In this document: piece by piece, positions 8,695 to 15,933 of the stretch
Position numbering within the stretch: position 1 is the first letter of the stretch
How the letters are laid out: every line of letters starts with the position of its first letter
Source: Bacteroidales bacterium
Lineage (GTDB): Bacteria; Bacteroidota; Bacteroidia; Bacteroidales; WCHB1-69
Reading direction: 5' to 3'
DNA: 64,000 nt
Assembly: GCA_017617445.1 (NCBI GenBank)
Contig: JAFZWE010000008.1
Coordinates: 1-64,000 of the forward strand
Program-made: the position numbers and the translations under genes
The notes under the pieces: generated by a model
Databases searched by the model: none
The model's input: the letters and a program-made list of their open reading frames with translations, nothing else
What the model was told of the DNA's origin: nothing

Positions 8695-8740
8695 CGCATT
8701 TCCCATCAATTGCAGGCTACCGAAATATAAAATAAAGTTG

Positions 8741-8748
8741 TACCTTTG
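8741..8748 (+). promoter_or_regulatory. -7 element (TACCTTTG) for the helicase gene
   Basis: TACCTTTG matches the phylum consensus and leaves a leader of about 20 nt before the ATG at 8773. It overlaps a TTG at 8746 that could be mistaken for a start codon. Confidence 0.7.
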
Positions 8749-8772
8749 CCAACTTTTTCGATTAGAAGCGCC

Positions 8773-10947
8773 ATGGAGCCCCTTACCCCGATTTACGAGA
8801 TTGCCGAAGAGTTCAGCGAGAACACTTCCCGTTCGCTTTTCCTGACGGGTAAGGCGGGCACGGGTAAGACCACCTTCCTGCGGAACCTGCGGCGGCACAC
8901 GCAGAAGCAGATTGCCGTGGTCGCGCCCACGGGCGTGGCCGCCATCAACGCCGGCGGGGTCACCATCCACTCGTTCTTCCAGCTCCCCTTCACCCCGTTC
9001 GTCCCCACTGACGCGGGTCGCAAGAACCTGATCAAGAAAATCAAGATGACGAACGTACGGCGCAAGGTAATGCAACAGCTTGAAATTCTTGTAATTGACG
9101 AAATAAGTATGGTGCGTGCTGACCTCTTGGACGCGGTGGATACCGTGCTGCGCCACTTCCGCTACCGCAATGACGTGCCCTTCGGCGGCGTGCAGGTCGT
9201 TTACATCGGTGATCTCTACCAGCTGCCACCGGTTGTGGTGCCGGAGGAGTGGGACCTTATTTCACAATATTACCGCTCACCGTTTTTCTTTGACAGTTGC
9301 GTTGTGCAACAGCAACCGCCAGTCTATATTGAATTGGATAAAATTTTCCGACAAAGCAATGCCGATTTTGTGAACCTTTTGAATGAAGTGAGGAATAACA
9401 GATTGACGGAAAATGGTTTTCGGATGCTTCAAAGCCGTTTTGAACCCAACTTCAAACTTTCGGAACATCCGGATTACATCTTTTTAACCACACACAATGC
9501 GACGGCCAATCGCATGAACAAGGAGGAAATGGACAAGTTGCCGGGGAAAACATTCCGTTATGAGGCCATGATTGAAGGAGAATTTTCAGAGAAAAACTAT
9601 CCCAATGACCCGATACTTGAACTGAAGGAGGGAGCCAAGGTGATGTTTATTGCCAATGACGGCAGTTATCCTCGCCGCTACTTCAATGGTCGTATCGGCA
9701 TAGTGACGCATCTGGATCGGGGCCATATTTTTGTGCATTGCGATGACGATGAGGAAGACATCTCCGTCGCTTATGAGACATGGGAGAATATCAGGTATGG
9801 GGTGAACCGTGTGTCGGGACAGATTGAGGAGAAATCGTTGGGCTCTTATACACACTTTCCCTTGCGCCTCGCTTGGGCGATCACTATCCATAAGAGTCAG
9901 GGCCTCACTTTTGACAAGGCGGTCATTGATGCGGAATGGTCGTTTTCTTCTGGACAGGTTTATGTGGCGTTGAGCCGTTGCCGAACGCTGGAGGGTTTGG
10001 TCCTGAAGAGTCCCATCCGTAAGGAAAGCCTTGTTGTGGAGCCGTCAGTGGTCAGCTATTCCCAGCAGAAACCCTCTGTTCAGACGCTTGGTGAAGAGCT
10101 TGCCGTCGCTCAGTTGGAGTACAATGAGCTGATTGTCAGTAATGTTTTTAATTTCAAATTTGCTGATGGACAAGCTGCATACATCCAGTCTTTGAGCACA
10201 CAGCATGCAGACAGGTTCAATTCTGAAGGGATTCAGCATGCCCGGAAACTTCGTGAGAATGTGGCGGCATTGCGCAGGGTGGCAGACAGTTTCCAGGTGC
10301 AGATCCATCAGTTGTTCTCTACGGATGAAGAGCGGCTCTGCCAGCGGCTGAAAGATGCCGCAGCCTATTTTAAAAAGGAGCTTACCCAACTCATCGCCCA
10401 AAGCTGCCATTCCCCGGCCGAGATTTTTGATTCCGAGGTGAGCCGCGACTACAAGGAAGGACTCAAGAGTCTTTTTATTGAACTTCATCAAAAGAAGCAC
10501 CTGATTGCTGGAATTTACAAGGATTCTACAGTGCAGGGGTATTATCGTCTGCGGGAGAGTTTCCGGATACCTTCCTTTTCGCTCAAGTCGGAGGATATTT
10601 TTTCGGAAACGGAGGAGAAACGGCTGCGTAAGTCAAGGCGTGAATCCGGAAGAAAGAGAACAGCGCGTGTGCCCTCGTACTGTGTTACGCTGGAACTCTA
10701 CCGCAGCGGGAAGAGCATTAGTGAAATTGCTGAAGAAAGGAATATGGCTTTGTCCACAATTGAAAACCATATCATTCAGTGTGTGAAAGAAAAAAAGATA
10801 CAGGCTGTGGAAATTTTCAACGAAGAGGTGGTCAATGGCATTCGCACACTTCTTGAAAACGGCTGTTCCATTGCGGAGGTGCTGGAAAGCACCAACGGTA
10901 ATTTTGACTATAACCAGATCAGGATGATTGCCGCTGAAATGGAGTGA
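8773..10947 (+). CDS. Pif1-like DNA helicase with C-terminal helix-turn-helix domain
   Basis: A 724-residue superfamily 1 helicase of the Pif1/RecD2 type. Walker A is GKAGTGKTT at residues 26-34, then VVAPTGVAAINAGGVTIHSFF (motif Ia), Walker B LVIDEISM at 106-113, GDLYQLPPVV (motif III), and the C-terminal helicase lobe with LAWAITIHKSQGLTF and GQVYVALSRCRTLEGL. From about residue 635 there is a helix-turn-helix unit, LELYRSGKSISEIAEERNMALSTIENHI, like the domain found at the C-terminus of some RecQ proteins. The middle region (about 430-620) is helical and unassigned. Likely acts in genome maintenance; the HTH suggests added DNA binding. It ends 3 bp from a convergent glycosyltransferase gene. 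Confidence 0.9.
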   Translation: MEPLTPIYEIAEEFSENTSRSLFLTGKAGTGKTTFLRNLRRHTQKQIAVVAPTGVAAINAGGVTIHSFFQLPFTPFVPTDAGRKNLIKKIKMTNVRRKVMQQLEILVIDEISMVRADLLDAVDTVLRHFRYRNDVPFGGVQVVYIGDLYQLPPVVVPEEWDLISQYYRSPFFFDSCVVQQQPPVYIELDKIFRQSNADFVNLLNEVRNNRLTENGFRMLQSRFEPNFKLSEHPDYIFLTTHNATANRMNKEEMDKLPGKTFRYEAMIEGEFSEKNYPNDPILELKEGAKVMFIANDGSYPRRYFNGRIGIVTHLDRGHIFVHCDDDEEDISVAYETWENIRYGVNRVSGQIEEKSLGSYTHFPLRLAWAITIHKSQGLTFDKAVIDAEWSFSSGQVYVALSRCRTLEGLVLKSPIRKESLVVEPSVVSYSQQKPSVQTLGEELAVAQLEYNELIVSNVFNFKFADGQAAYIQSLSTQHADRFNSEGIQHARKLRENVAALRRVADSFQVQIHQLFSTDEERLCQRLKDAAAYFKKELTQLIAQSCHSPAEIFDSEVSRDYKEGLKSLFIELHQKKHLIAGIYKDSTVQGYYRLRESFRIPSFSLKSEDIFSETEEKRLRKSRRESGRKRTARVPSYCVTLELYRSGKSISEIAEERNMALSTIENHIIQCVKEKKIQAVEIFNEEVVNGIRTLLENGCSIAEVLESTNGNFDYNQIRMIAAEME

Positions 10948-10950
10948 CAG

Positions 10951-11844
10951 TTAATCGTTGAGGATGTTCTCTTCAATCCATCGGCGCAGAAAAGTCATCC
11001 GGTCCATGCGGAAATAACGGCGGAAGATGAAACGGTCGGCTTTGGCATCTTGCTCCACCACTTCATTGTGGACAATGTGGTCCAGTTTTCCGATGGGACG
11101 GTTCAGCTTGCGCAAGCGCCGTTTCTTCTTGTTGACGAACCCCCGGTTCTCCACCAGATTCATGTCCGGGTTCACACTCAGCATGCCCATCTGCCACAGG
11201 TGAAAGATATATTGGTACTCCCATATATCAATTTGTTGTTGTGACAATAGACGATATCGGCGTATCCAAAATTGTACTGTTTTGTTCTTCAGTATGTAAT
11301 GTTCTTTTGTCAGTTCTGGAAGAGTGCTTTCCGTGATGCCACGCATCTTCAGGTCAAAGCCCTGCCAGCGGTCTCGCCAGGTGGCGAACCCCCACGGACA
11401 AGGGTAGGCGGAAAAGTAATATGAGGTGGGAAGATCCCTGTATTTTAATATGTTGCATCCTGAAATATGGCCAATACGGCGGTCATCGCGGAAGTGGTCA
11501 AGCATCTCTTTGCAGTAATGGAAGAAGCTGGCAGAGGGAAGGGTGTCGTCAAAAAGGACAATGCCTTCTGTTTCCCGTTCAAAAAACCAATTCATGGCTT
11601 GCAAAAATATCTGGGATTTTCCCAGGTGCTTTTCCAAATGCATTTCATTCAGTTCACACGGCCATTCGGGCATGAAGACGCTTCGCACCTTCAGGCACTG
11701 TCGCGCCATGATGCGTTCTTCGGAAGGCGCAGCATCTGCCGCCACATAAAGCTTTGTGGGATGCATTTTGCGGATTTCCGTGAACAGGTCGTGGGTGAAT
11801 TCCACGCGGTTGTAAGCAATGACTAAAATCGGAACATCAAACAT
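10951..11844 (-). CDS. Glycosyltransferase-like protein (GT-A fold, HlpA-like family)
   Basis: A 297-residue protein resembling the nucleotide-diphospho-sugar transferase family often labelled hemolytic protein HlpA-like in Bacteroidota. The N-terminus VPILVIAYNR and KLYVAADAAPSEE is the nucleotide-sugar binding strand pattern, and GIVLFDDTLPSASFF matches the ILEDDCLPS motif of the family, with the usual E-D-D changed to F-D-D. PCPWGFATWRDRW is a further family motif. The acceptor is unknown; such enzymes usually work on surface glycans. It lies 40 bp downstream of the ABC permease and may be the last gene of that operon. Confidence 0.75.
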   Translation of the reverse strand: MFDVPILVIAYNRVEFTHDLFTEIRKMHPTKLYVAADAAPSEERIMARQCLKVRSVFMPEWPCELNEMHLEKHLGKSQIFLQAMNWFFERETEGIVLFDDTLPSASFFHYCKEMLDHFRDDRRIGHISGCNILKYRDLPTSYYFSAYPCPWGFATWRDRWQGFDLKMRGITESTLPELTKEHYILKNKTVQFWIRRYRLLSQQQIDIWEYQYIFHLWQMGMLSVNPDMNLVENRGFVNKKKRRLRKLNRPIGKLDHIVHNEVVEQDAKADRFIFRRYFRMDRMTFLRRWIEENILND

Positions 11845-11884
11845 TTTTATACTTTTTGATCATGAATCCAAAACGATAGAGAGG

Positions 11885-13189
11885 TTACCACTTTCCGGTA
11901 ATCCATTTGCCCAAATCCTTCCATGTCACTTTTTTGCCGTAATTGAGAAGCCCTACTCGGTAGATTTTGGCTGATAACCAGACGCACAGGACGAATGTGG
12001 CGGCCAGCAGCAACAGCGAAAGCCCCAGTTCCCATGCGGGTACGCGGGAAGGCAATCGGTACAACATGGCAATAGGGGAGGTGAAAGGAATCAGTGACAG
12101 CCAACGTACCAGAGTGCTTTGGGGGGAGATGCCTGTGACAATCACCATGAGGGAAAGAATCAGCGGGAGGCTGACCGGCAATACAAACTGGTTGGAGTCG
12201 GTCTCATTGTCCACGGTGGAACCTATTCCGGCAAAAAGCGAAGCGTAAATCAGGTAGCCCAGCAGGAAATACAAGAAGAAGCATATCACGATGGTGGAGA
12301 AGGGGAATGAGTAGAAGGCACTGATGTTGCTGAATATGTCGCTTTGGGCGGTGCCCACCACCTCTGCGGAGGCTACGTCCCCTGTTGCTGAAGCCATCTC
12401 CGGCACCATCGCCGGGAGTGCCATGCCCACACCCACCAGAAGTATCAATACAAAAGCCACTTGCAATACGAATTGCGTGATGCCCGCTAAGGCCACTCCG
12501 ACAATCTTCCCCATCATGAACTGGAAGGGCTTCACTGAGGAGACAATTACTTCCATGATGCGATTGGACTTTTCTTCTATCGTGCTGCGCATCACGATGT
12601 TGGCATACATAAAGACAAACATGTAAATGATGAGGCCGCATAACATCCCCACTACACGGTTCAGTTCCATCATCCGGTTCGTGCCCTGTCCCTCTTCGTC
12701 AATCTGCACAGTCTGGATGTCACTGTGCGAGGTGGTTTTCAACATTTTGTATTTCTCAATGTCAATCTGGAACTCTTTTTGCAGACTGTGGTCAAACATG
12801 ATCTCGTCCATCTGGTCGGAAATGCCGCCTTTCAGGGAGAGCGGGGGATCGGAATAGAAGAACAGGTTGGCATGGTTTGACTGGTTGCCGGCGAGGATGT
12901 GGAGCACCGCATCGCATTCTCCGTTCACGCAGCGTTTTTTCAGCGTTTCCAGTTCTCCGCTCGGGTATTCAAATTTGATTTTTGAGGTGTTGTGAAAACG
13001 GTGGATGAAATAGTCGTTTTCATCCAGCACGTACACGGTACACTCTTTTTCCGCCTTGTTGGCCAGATATACCGGCAGCATGATCATGGCCACCATGAGC
13101 AATGGCATCAGGAAGGTGGTGATGATGAAGGATTTTTTCTTGACCCTCACCAGGTATTCACGTGTGATAATCACCCATATCTTGTTCAT
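11885..13189 (-). CDS. ABC-2 type transporter permease (NatB-like)
   Basis: A 434-residue membrane protein with the layout of ABC-2 exporters such as NatB: one N-terminal transmembrane helix (FIITTFLMPLLMVAMIMLPVYL, about residues 21-42), a large extracytoplasmic domain to about residue 185, and a C-terminal cluster of five or six helices with the family sequence EEKSNRIMEVIVSSVKPFQFMMGKI. It begins 2 bp after its ATPase partner ends, so the two form one exporter. The substrate cannot be told from sequence; NatAB exports sodium but most relatives are uncharacterised. Confidence 0.92.
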   Translation of the reverse strand: MNKIWVIITREYLVRVKKKSFIITTFLMPLLMVAMIMLPVYLANKAEKECTVYVLDENDYFIHRFHNTSKIKFEYPSGELETLKKRCVNGECDAVLHILAGNQSNHANLFFYSDPPLSLKGGISDQMDEIMFDHSLQKEFQIDIEKYKMLKTTSHSDIQTVQIDEEGQGTNRMMELNRVVGMLCGLIIYMFVFMYANIVMRSTIEEKSNRIMEVIVSSVKPFQFMMGKIVGVALAGITQFVLQVAFVLILLVGVGMALPAMVPEMASATGDVASAEVVGTAQSDIFSNISAFYSFPFSTIVICFFLYFLLGYLIYASLFAGIGSTVDNETDSNQFVLPVSLPLILSLMVIVTGISPQSTLVRWLSLIPFTSPIAMLYRLPSRVPAWELGLSLLLLAATFVLCVWLSAKIYRVGLLNYGKKVTWKDLGKWITGKW

Positions 13190-13191
13190 GA

Positions 13192-14118
13192 TCAGTGGTT
13201 TTTATTTTGTGTTTGGACGGAGGAAATGAATATGTCGTTCATAGAGGGGAGCACTTCGTTGAAAGAGAGCACTGTGTGGCGGTGGATGAAATAGTCCAAA
13301 AGGGCATTGGCACCCGTGTCAGGTGTGGCTTGCAGCAGCAGGATGGTGTGGTAGCCTTCAGTGTGGTGGGAGAGTATTTCAAACAGCTCTTCCGGAAATT
13401 CCCCGGCAGGCAGCGTGTCACCTTCCAGTGTGATGGTGTATTGGTTCTTCCGGAAACGGCGACGCACATCGTTCACCCCACCCTCCAGCAGCACGCGGCC
13501 GTGGTTGATGAGGGCGATGTCATCGCAGATCTCCTCTACAGATGCCATGTTGTGGGTGGACAGGATGATGGTGGCTCCTCTTTGTTTGAGCTCCAGAATT
13601 TCCCGTTTCAGCAGGTCTGCATTGATGGGGTCAAAGCCGGAGAAGGGCTCATCGAAAATGAGGAAATCGGGTTGGTGAACCACTGTGACGATGAACTGGA
13701 TTTTTTGTTGCATCCCCTTGGAGAGTTCCTCCACGCGGCGGTTCCACCAGGAGTCGATTTCAAATTTCCGGAACCATTTTTTGAGGTTGCTGACCGCGTC
13801 GGCACGCGAGAGTCCCCTGAGACGGGCCAGATAGATGGCCTGCTCGGAAACGGTCATCTTTTTGTATAGCCCACGCTCTTCGGGAAGGTAGCCGATGCGG
13901 GCCACATCGGTGGGGGTTAGCGGGTGCCCTTGGAAAAGAATGGTGCCGCCGTCCGCTTGGTAAATACAGGTGAGGATGCGGATGAGGGTGGTCTTGCCCG
14001 CCCCGTTGGGACCCAACAGACCGAAAGTGCACCCCTGCTCTACGGAAAGGGAAAGACCATCCAAAGCGCACTGTTGCCCGAATTTCTTTACAACATCTTG
14101 TATCTCAATGATTTTCAT
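13192..14118 (-). CDS. ABC transporter ATP-binding protein (NatA-like)
   Basis: A 308-residue ATPase that powers the adjacent permease. It has Walker A GPNGAGKTTLIR near residue 38, the signature VEELSKGMQQKIQF in place of LSGGQ, Walker B FLIFDEPFSGFDPIN and the switch histidine in ILSTHNMASVEE. A C-terminal extension of about 85 residues resembles the DUF4162 domain of NatA-like ATPases. The start overlaps the end of the DUF4290 gene by 4 bp, and the stop lies 2 bp before the permease, which shows a tight operon. Confidence 0.94.
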   Translation of the reverse strand: MKIIEIQDVVKKFGQQCALDGLSLSVEQGCTFGLLGPNGAGKTTLIRILTCIYQADGGTILFQGHPLTPTDVARIGYLPEERGLYKKMTVSEQAIYLARLRGLSRADAVSNLKKWFRKFEIDSWWNRRVEELSKGMQQKIQFIVTVVHQPDFLIFDEPFSGFDPINADLLKREILELKQRGATIILSTHNMASVEEICDDIALINHGRVLLEGGVNDVRRRFRKNQYTITLEGDTLPAGEFPEELFEILSHHTEGYHTILLLQATPDTGANALLDYFIHRHTVLSFNEVLPSMNDIFISSVQTQNKNH

Positions 14119-14825
14119 ATTGTCTGTGTTTCTGCTGCTGAGGAGGACTTGCGTTTTTTCTTCCGTTTTTTCTTTTTGGGCTTGGAGGGAATGGAGCTGG
14201 TGACGGGCAGGTCATCCACGGGAGCAAATACGAAATCCGGCGGGAGAGTGAGTTTCCCCTCGGAAAGTTGCTCCAACTGGCTGATGATCAGTTCGTCGGA
14301 GACAGAATCTCGGTTCCAGGCGAGGTAGAGACGCTTCATCTGGTTGGCAATCTGCATGGTGATGCGGGTTTTCTCCTCCCCGTCGGGGTAGGCGGCCACC
14401 GTCTTGATCATGCTGTCAATATAGCGTCCGTAGGTGCGGGTGCGGATATGGCCTTGCTTGTAGCTCACGCGGATGTCCGGTTTCTCCTGCTGGTCGGCAG
14501 GGACGGGCTTCTCAAAGGGGGAATCCACATCCAGCTTGTAGTCGGAGATGATGATCAGGTGGTCCCATAGCTTTCGCCAGAAGTCAAGCGACTCGCGTTG
14601 CTTCTGACGCTGGGCGTCAGGCTGTGCATTGTTGTTCGTCGGATTCGCTTGGCTGCCGGTGGGGGACATGGGGTTGACAAACGACATGGCCTTCACAATG
14701 GCCCGTGCCGCCTCATTCCGTTTTCCACGGTCCTCAATCTTTACCGCTTCTTCAATCATTTTCTGAATGTTCCGCCCATATTCGCGAATCACCAGTTTTT
14801 CTCTTCCCGTATTGTATTCTAACAT
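14115..14825 (-). CDS. DUF4290 domain-containing protein
   Basis: A 236-residue cytoplasmic protein of the Bacteroidota-specific DUF4290 family, recognised by the N-terminus MLEYNTGREKLVIREYGRNIQ and the RGKRNEAARAIVKAMSFVNP segment. Function is unknown. A Gln/Asn-rich linker lies at about residues 55-80. The C-terminus ends in a very basic lysine/arginine block just after residue 215, which suggests nucleic acid or membrane-surface contact. It leads the operon with the ABC exporter (4-bp overlap with the ATPase start). Confidence 0.85.
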   Translation of the reverse strand: MLEYNTGREKLVIREYGRNIQKMIEEAVKIEDRGKRNEAARAIVKAMSFVNPMSPTGSQANPTNNNAQPDAQRQKQRESLDFWRKLWDHLIIISDYKLDVDSPFEKPVPADQQEKPDIRVSYKQGHIRTRTYGRYIDSMIKTVAAYPDGEEKTRITMQIANQMKRLYLAWNRDSVSDELIISQLEQLSEGKLTLPPDFVFAPVDDLPVTSSIPSKPKKKKRKKKRKSSSAAETQTI

Positions 14826-14931
14826 GTCAGTTTTTTTTGCAACAAAATCACTTCTTTTTCAAAAAAAATTAGCGCAATTGGTTTGCTTCCAGTGCTTTAA
14901 GAATTAATTTCCTGTAAGGGGTTAAAGCAGG

Positions 14932-14939
14932 CAAAAGTA
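14932..14939 (-). promoter_or_regulatory. -7 element (TACTTTTG) for the DUF4290-ABC operon
   Basis: On the minus strand this reads TACTTTTG, about 107 bp before the DUF4290 start. The divergent interval 14826-15165 is AT-rich and otherwise holds only the promoter for the next gene. Confidence 0.6.
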
Positions 14940-15100
14940 CACAAAAAAATTCTCTTTCCACTATTCTGTCCATCCATTTTTCAGAAATGCAAAAAGTGTG
15001 GTAAAAATATCCAAATATCATTCTGTTTTTGGCGTTAATAACTTGTTTTTTATTTATAAATCACTTTTAATCAGTGTTATAAAAAGTTTGTTTTACATCA

Positions 15101-15129
15101 TTGCAGGTAATGAAAAAAGTGTATTTTTG
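15101..15129 (+). promoter_or_regulatory. Promoter TTG-N18-TATTTTTG for the DUF2795 gene
   Basis: A TTG (15101-15103) and TATTTTTG (15122-15129) are 18 bp apart, within the spacing known for Bacteroidota sigma-ABfr promoters. Confidence 0.75.
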
Positions 15130-15165
15130 CCGCTCAATTTTCAACCTTTAATAAAGCGTAAAGTT

Positions 15166-15387
15166 ATGTATTGGACATTGGAATTAGCCTCTAAATTGGA
15201 AGATGCACCGTGGCCGGCCACCAAAGACGAATTGATTGACTATGCTACCCGCTCCGGTGCCCCGATGGAAGTGATTGAGAACCTCCGTGAACTGGAGGAC
15301 GAAGGCGATATCTATGATTCCATAGAAGACCTTTGGCCGGATTACCCCACCACGGAAGATTTCTTTTTCCACGAGGACGAATACTAA
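15166..15387 (+). CDS. DUF2795 domain-containing small acidic protein
   Basis: A 73-residue acidic protein of the DUF2795 family (core LEDAPWPATKDELIDYATRSG, then VIENLRELEDEGDIYDSIEDLWPD). Function is unknown. The start at 15166 gives MYWTLELASKLED, the usual family start; the frame is open for 56 codons upstream but that part overlaps the promoter and is not coding. It has its own promoter and terminator, so it is monocistronic, as is common for this family. Confidence 0.88.
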   Translation: MYWTLELASKLEDAPWPATKDELIDYATRSGAPMEVIENLRELEDEGDIYDSIEDLWPDYPTTEDFFFHEDEY

Positions 15388-15434
15388 CCGTTCTTCCTTT
15401 TGAAAATTTAGATTATCTTATTGGAGATCAGTTG

Positions 15435-15465
15435 AAAGTGGCGAACAGCAATGTTCGCCATTTTT
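15435..15465 (+). terminator. Intrinsic terminator after the DUF2795 gene
   Basis: A 9-bp perfect stem (15439-15447 with 15452-15460) around a GCAA tetraloop extends by four more pairs into the A and T tracts and ends in TTTTT. Confidence 0.85.
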
Positions 15466-15611
15466 CATTTCAGGGCAAAGAAAAGCCAAATAAAATGGGT
15501 TAAAAAGGATATGAAAACAGCAACAACTATAGTGTTTGACTTGCTCGCTTTAGTTGGATGTCATTTGATATGCTAATTTATTTAAATGAATACACTAACT
15601 GAGATTTTTAA

Positions 15612-15619
15612 TATCTTTG
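15612..15619 (+). promoter_or_regulatory. -7 element (TATCTTTG) far upstream of the GLUG gene
   Basis: TATCTTTG fits the consensus. Transcription from here would give a leader of about 310 nt that contains the whole palindrome at 15703-15885. No good -33 element is visible. Confidence 0.45.
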
Positions 15620-15682
15620 CAGCCGGTTTTAACAAACATCTTTATCCACCAAACTACCCGCCTATAGAACAAACCGACAAAT

Positions 15683-15904
15683 TATAACATATTGAAATAA
15701 AGCGTTTTCGCTTTTCTTTGTGCATCAGAAATCTGCAAATTTCAAATGTATCACAAAAAGAAAGACGGGAATGCTCACGAGCAATCGTGGGCTTTCTTTA
15801 TTTGTGATACAGGTATTGCAGAACCTCTGATGCAAATAAAACAAAGTTCACGATTTTTTATGTTTGTGACTTGAAAAGCGAAACGGTTTATAACTAATTG
15901 AAAT
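15683..15904. repeat. Long palindromic element with flanking imperfect direct repeats
   Basis: An imperfect palindrome spans 15703-15885. Paired blocks from outside inward are 15703-15716 with 15873-15885, 15721-15729 with 15826-15834, 15732-15738 with 15816-15822, 15748-15757 with 15801-15810 (10 of 10), and 15758-15764 with 15792-15798. The tip is a 7-bp hairpin with a GCAA tetraloop (15774-15791). Outside the palindrome, 15683-15698 and 15889-15904 are direct repeats identical at 14 of 16 positions. The element fills most of the interval 15466-15933, which has no gene. It could be a MITE-like insertion or a structured leader RNA. Confidence 0.8.
15859..15866 (+). promoter_or_regulatory. 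-7 element (TATGTTTG) inside the palindrome
   Basis: TATGTTTG lies in the right arm of the palindrome, about 70 bp before the GLUG gene start, and would give an ordinary leader of about 60 nt. No -33 element is clear, so this competes with the upstream candidate at 15612. Confidence 0.45.
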
Positions 15905-15933
15905 TCAATCAATACAAACATAAAAATGATATT

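Noticed and set aside
15683..15904. Palindrome read as a simple intrinsic terminator for the DUF2795 gene
   Set aside because: A good terminator for that gene already lies at 15435-15465, and the palindrome is far longer than a terminator and has flanking direct repeats.
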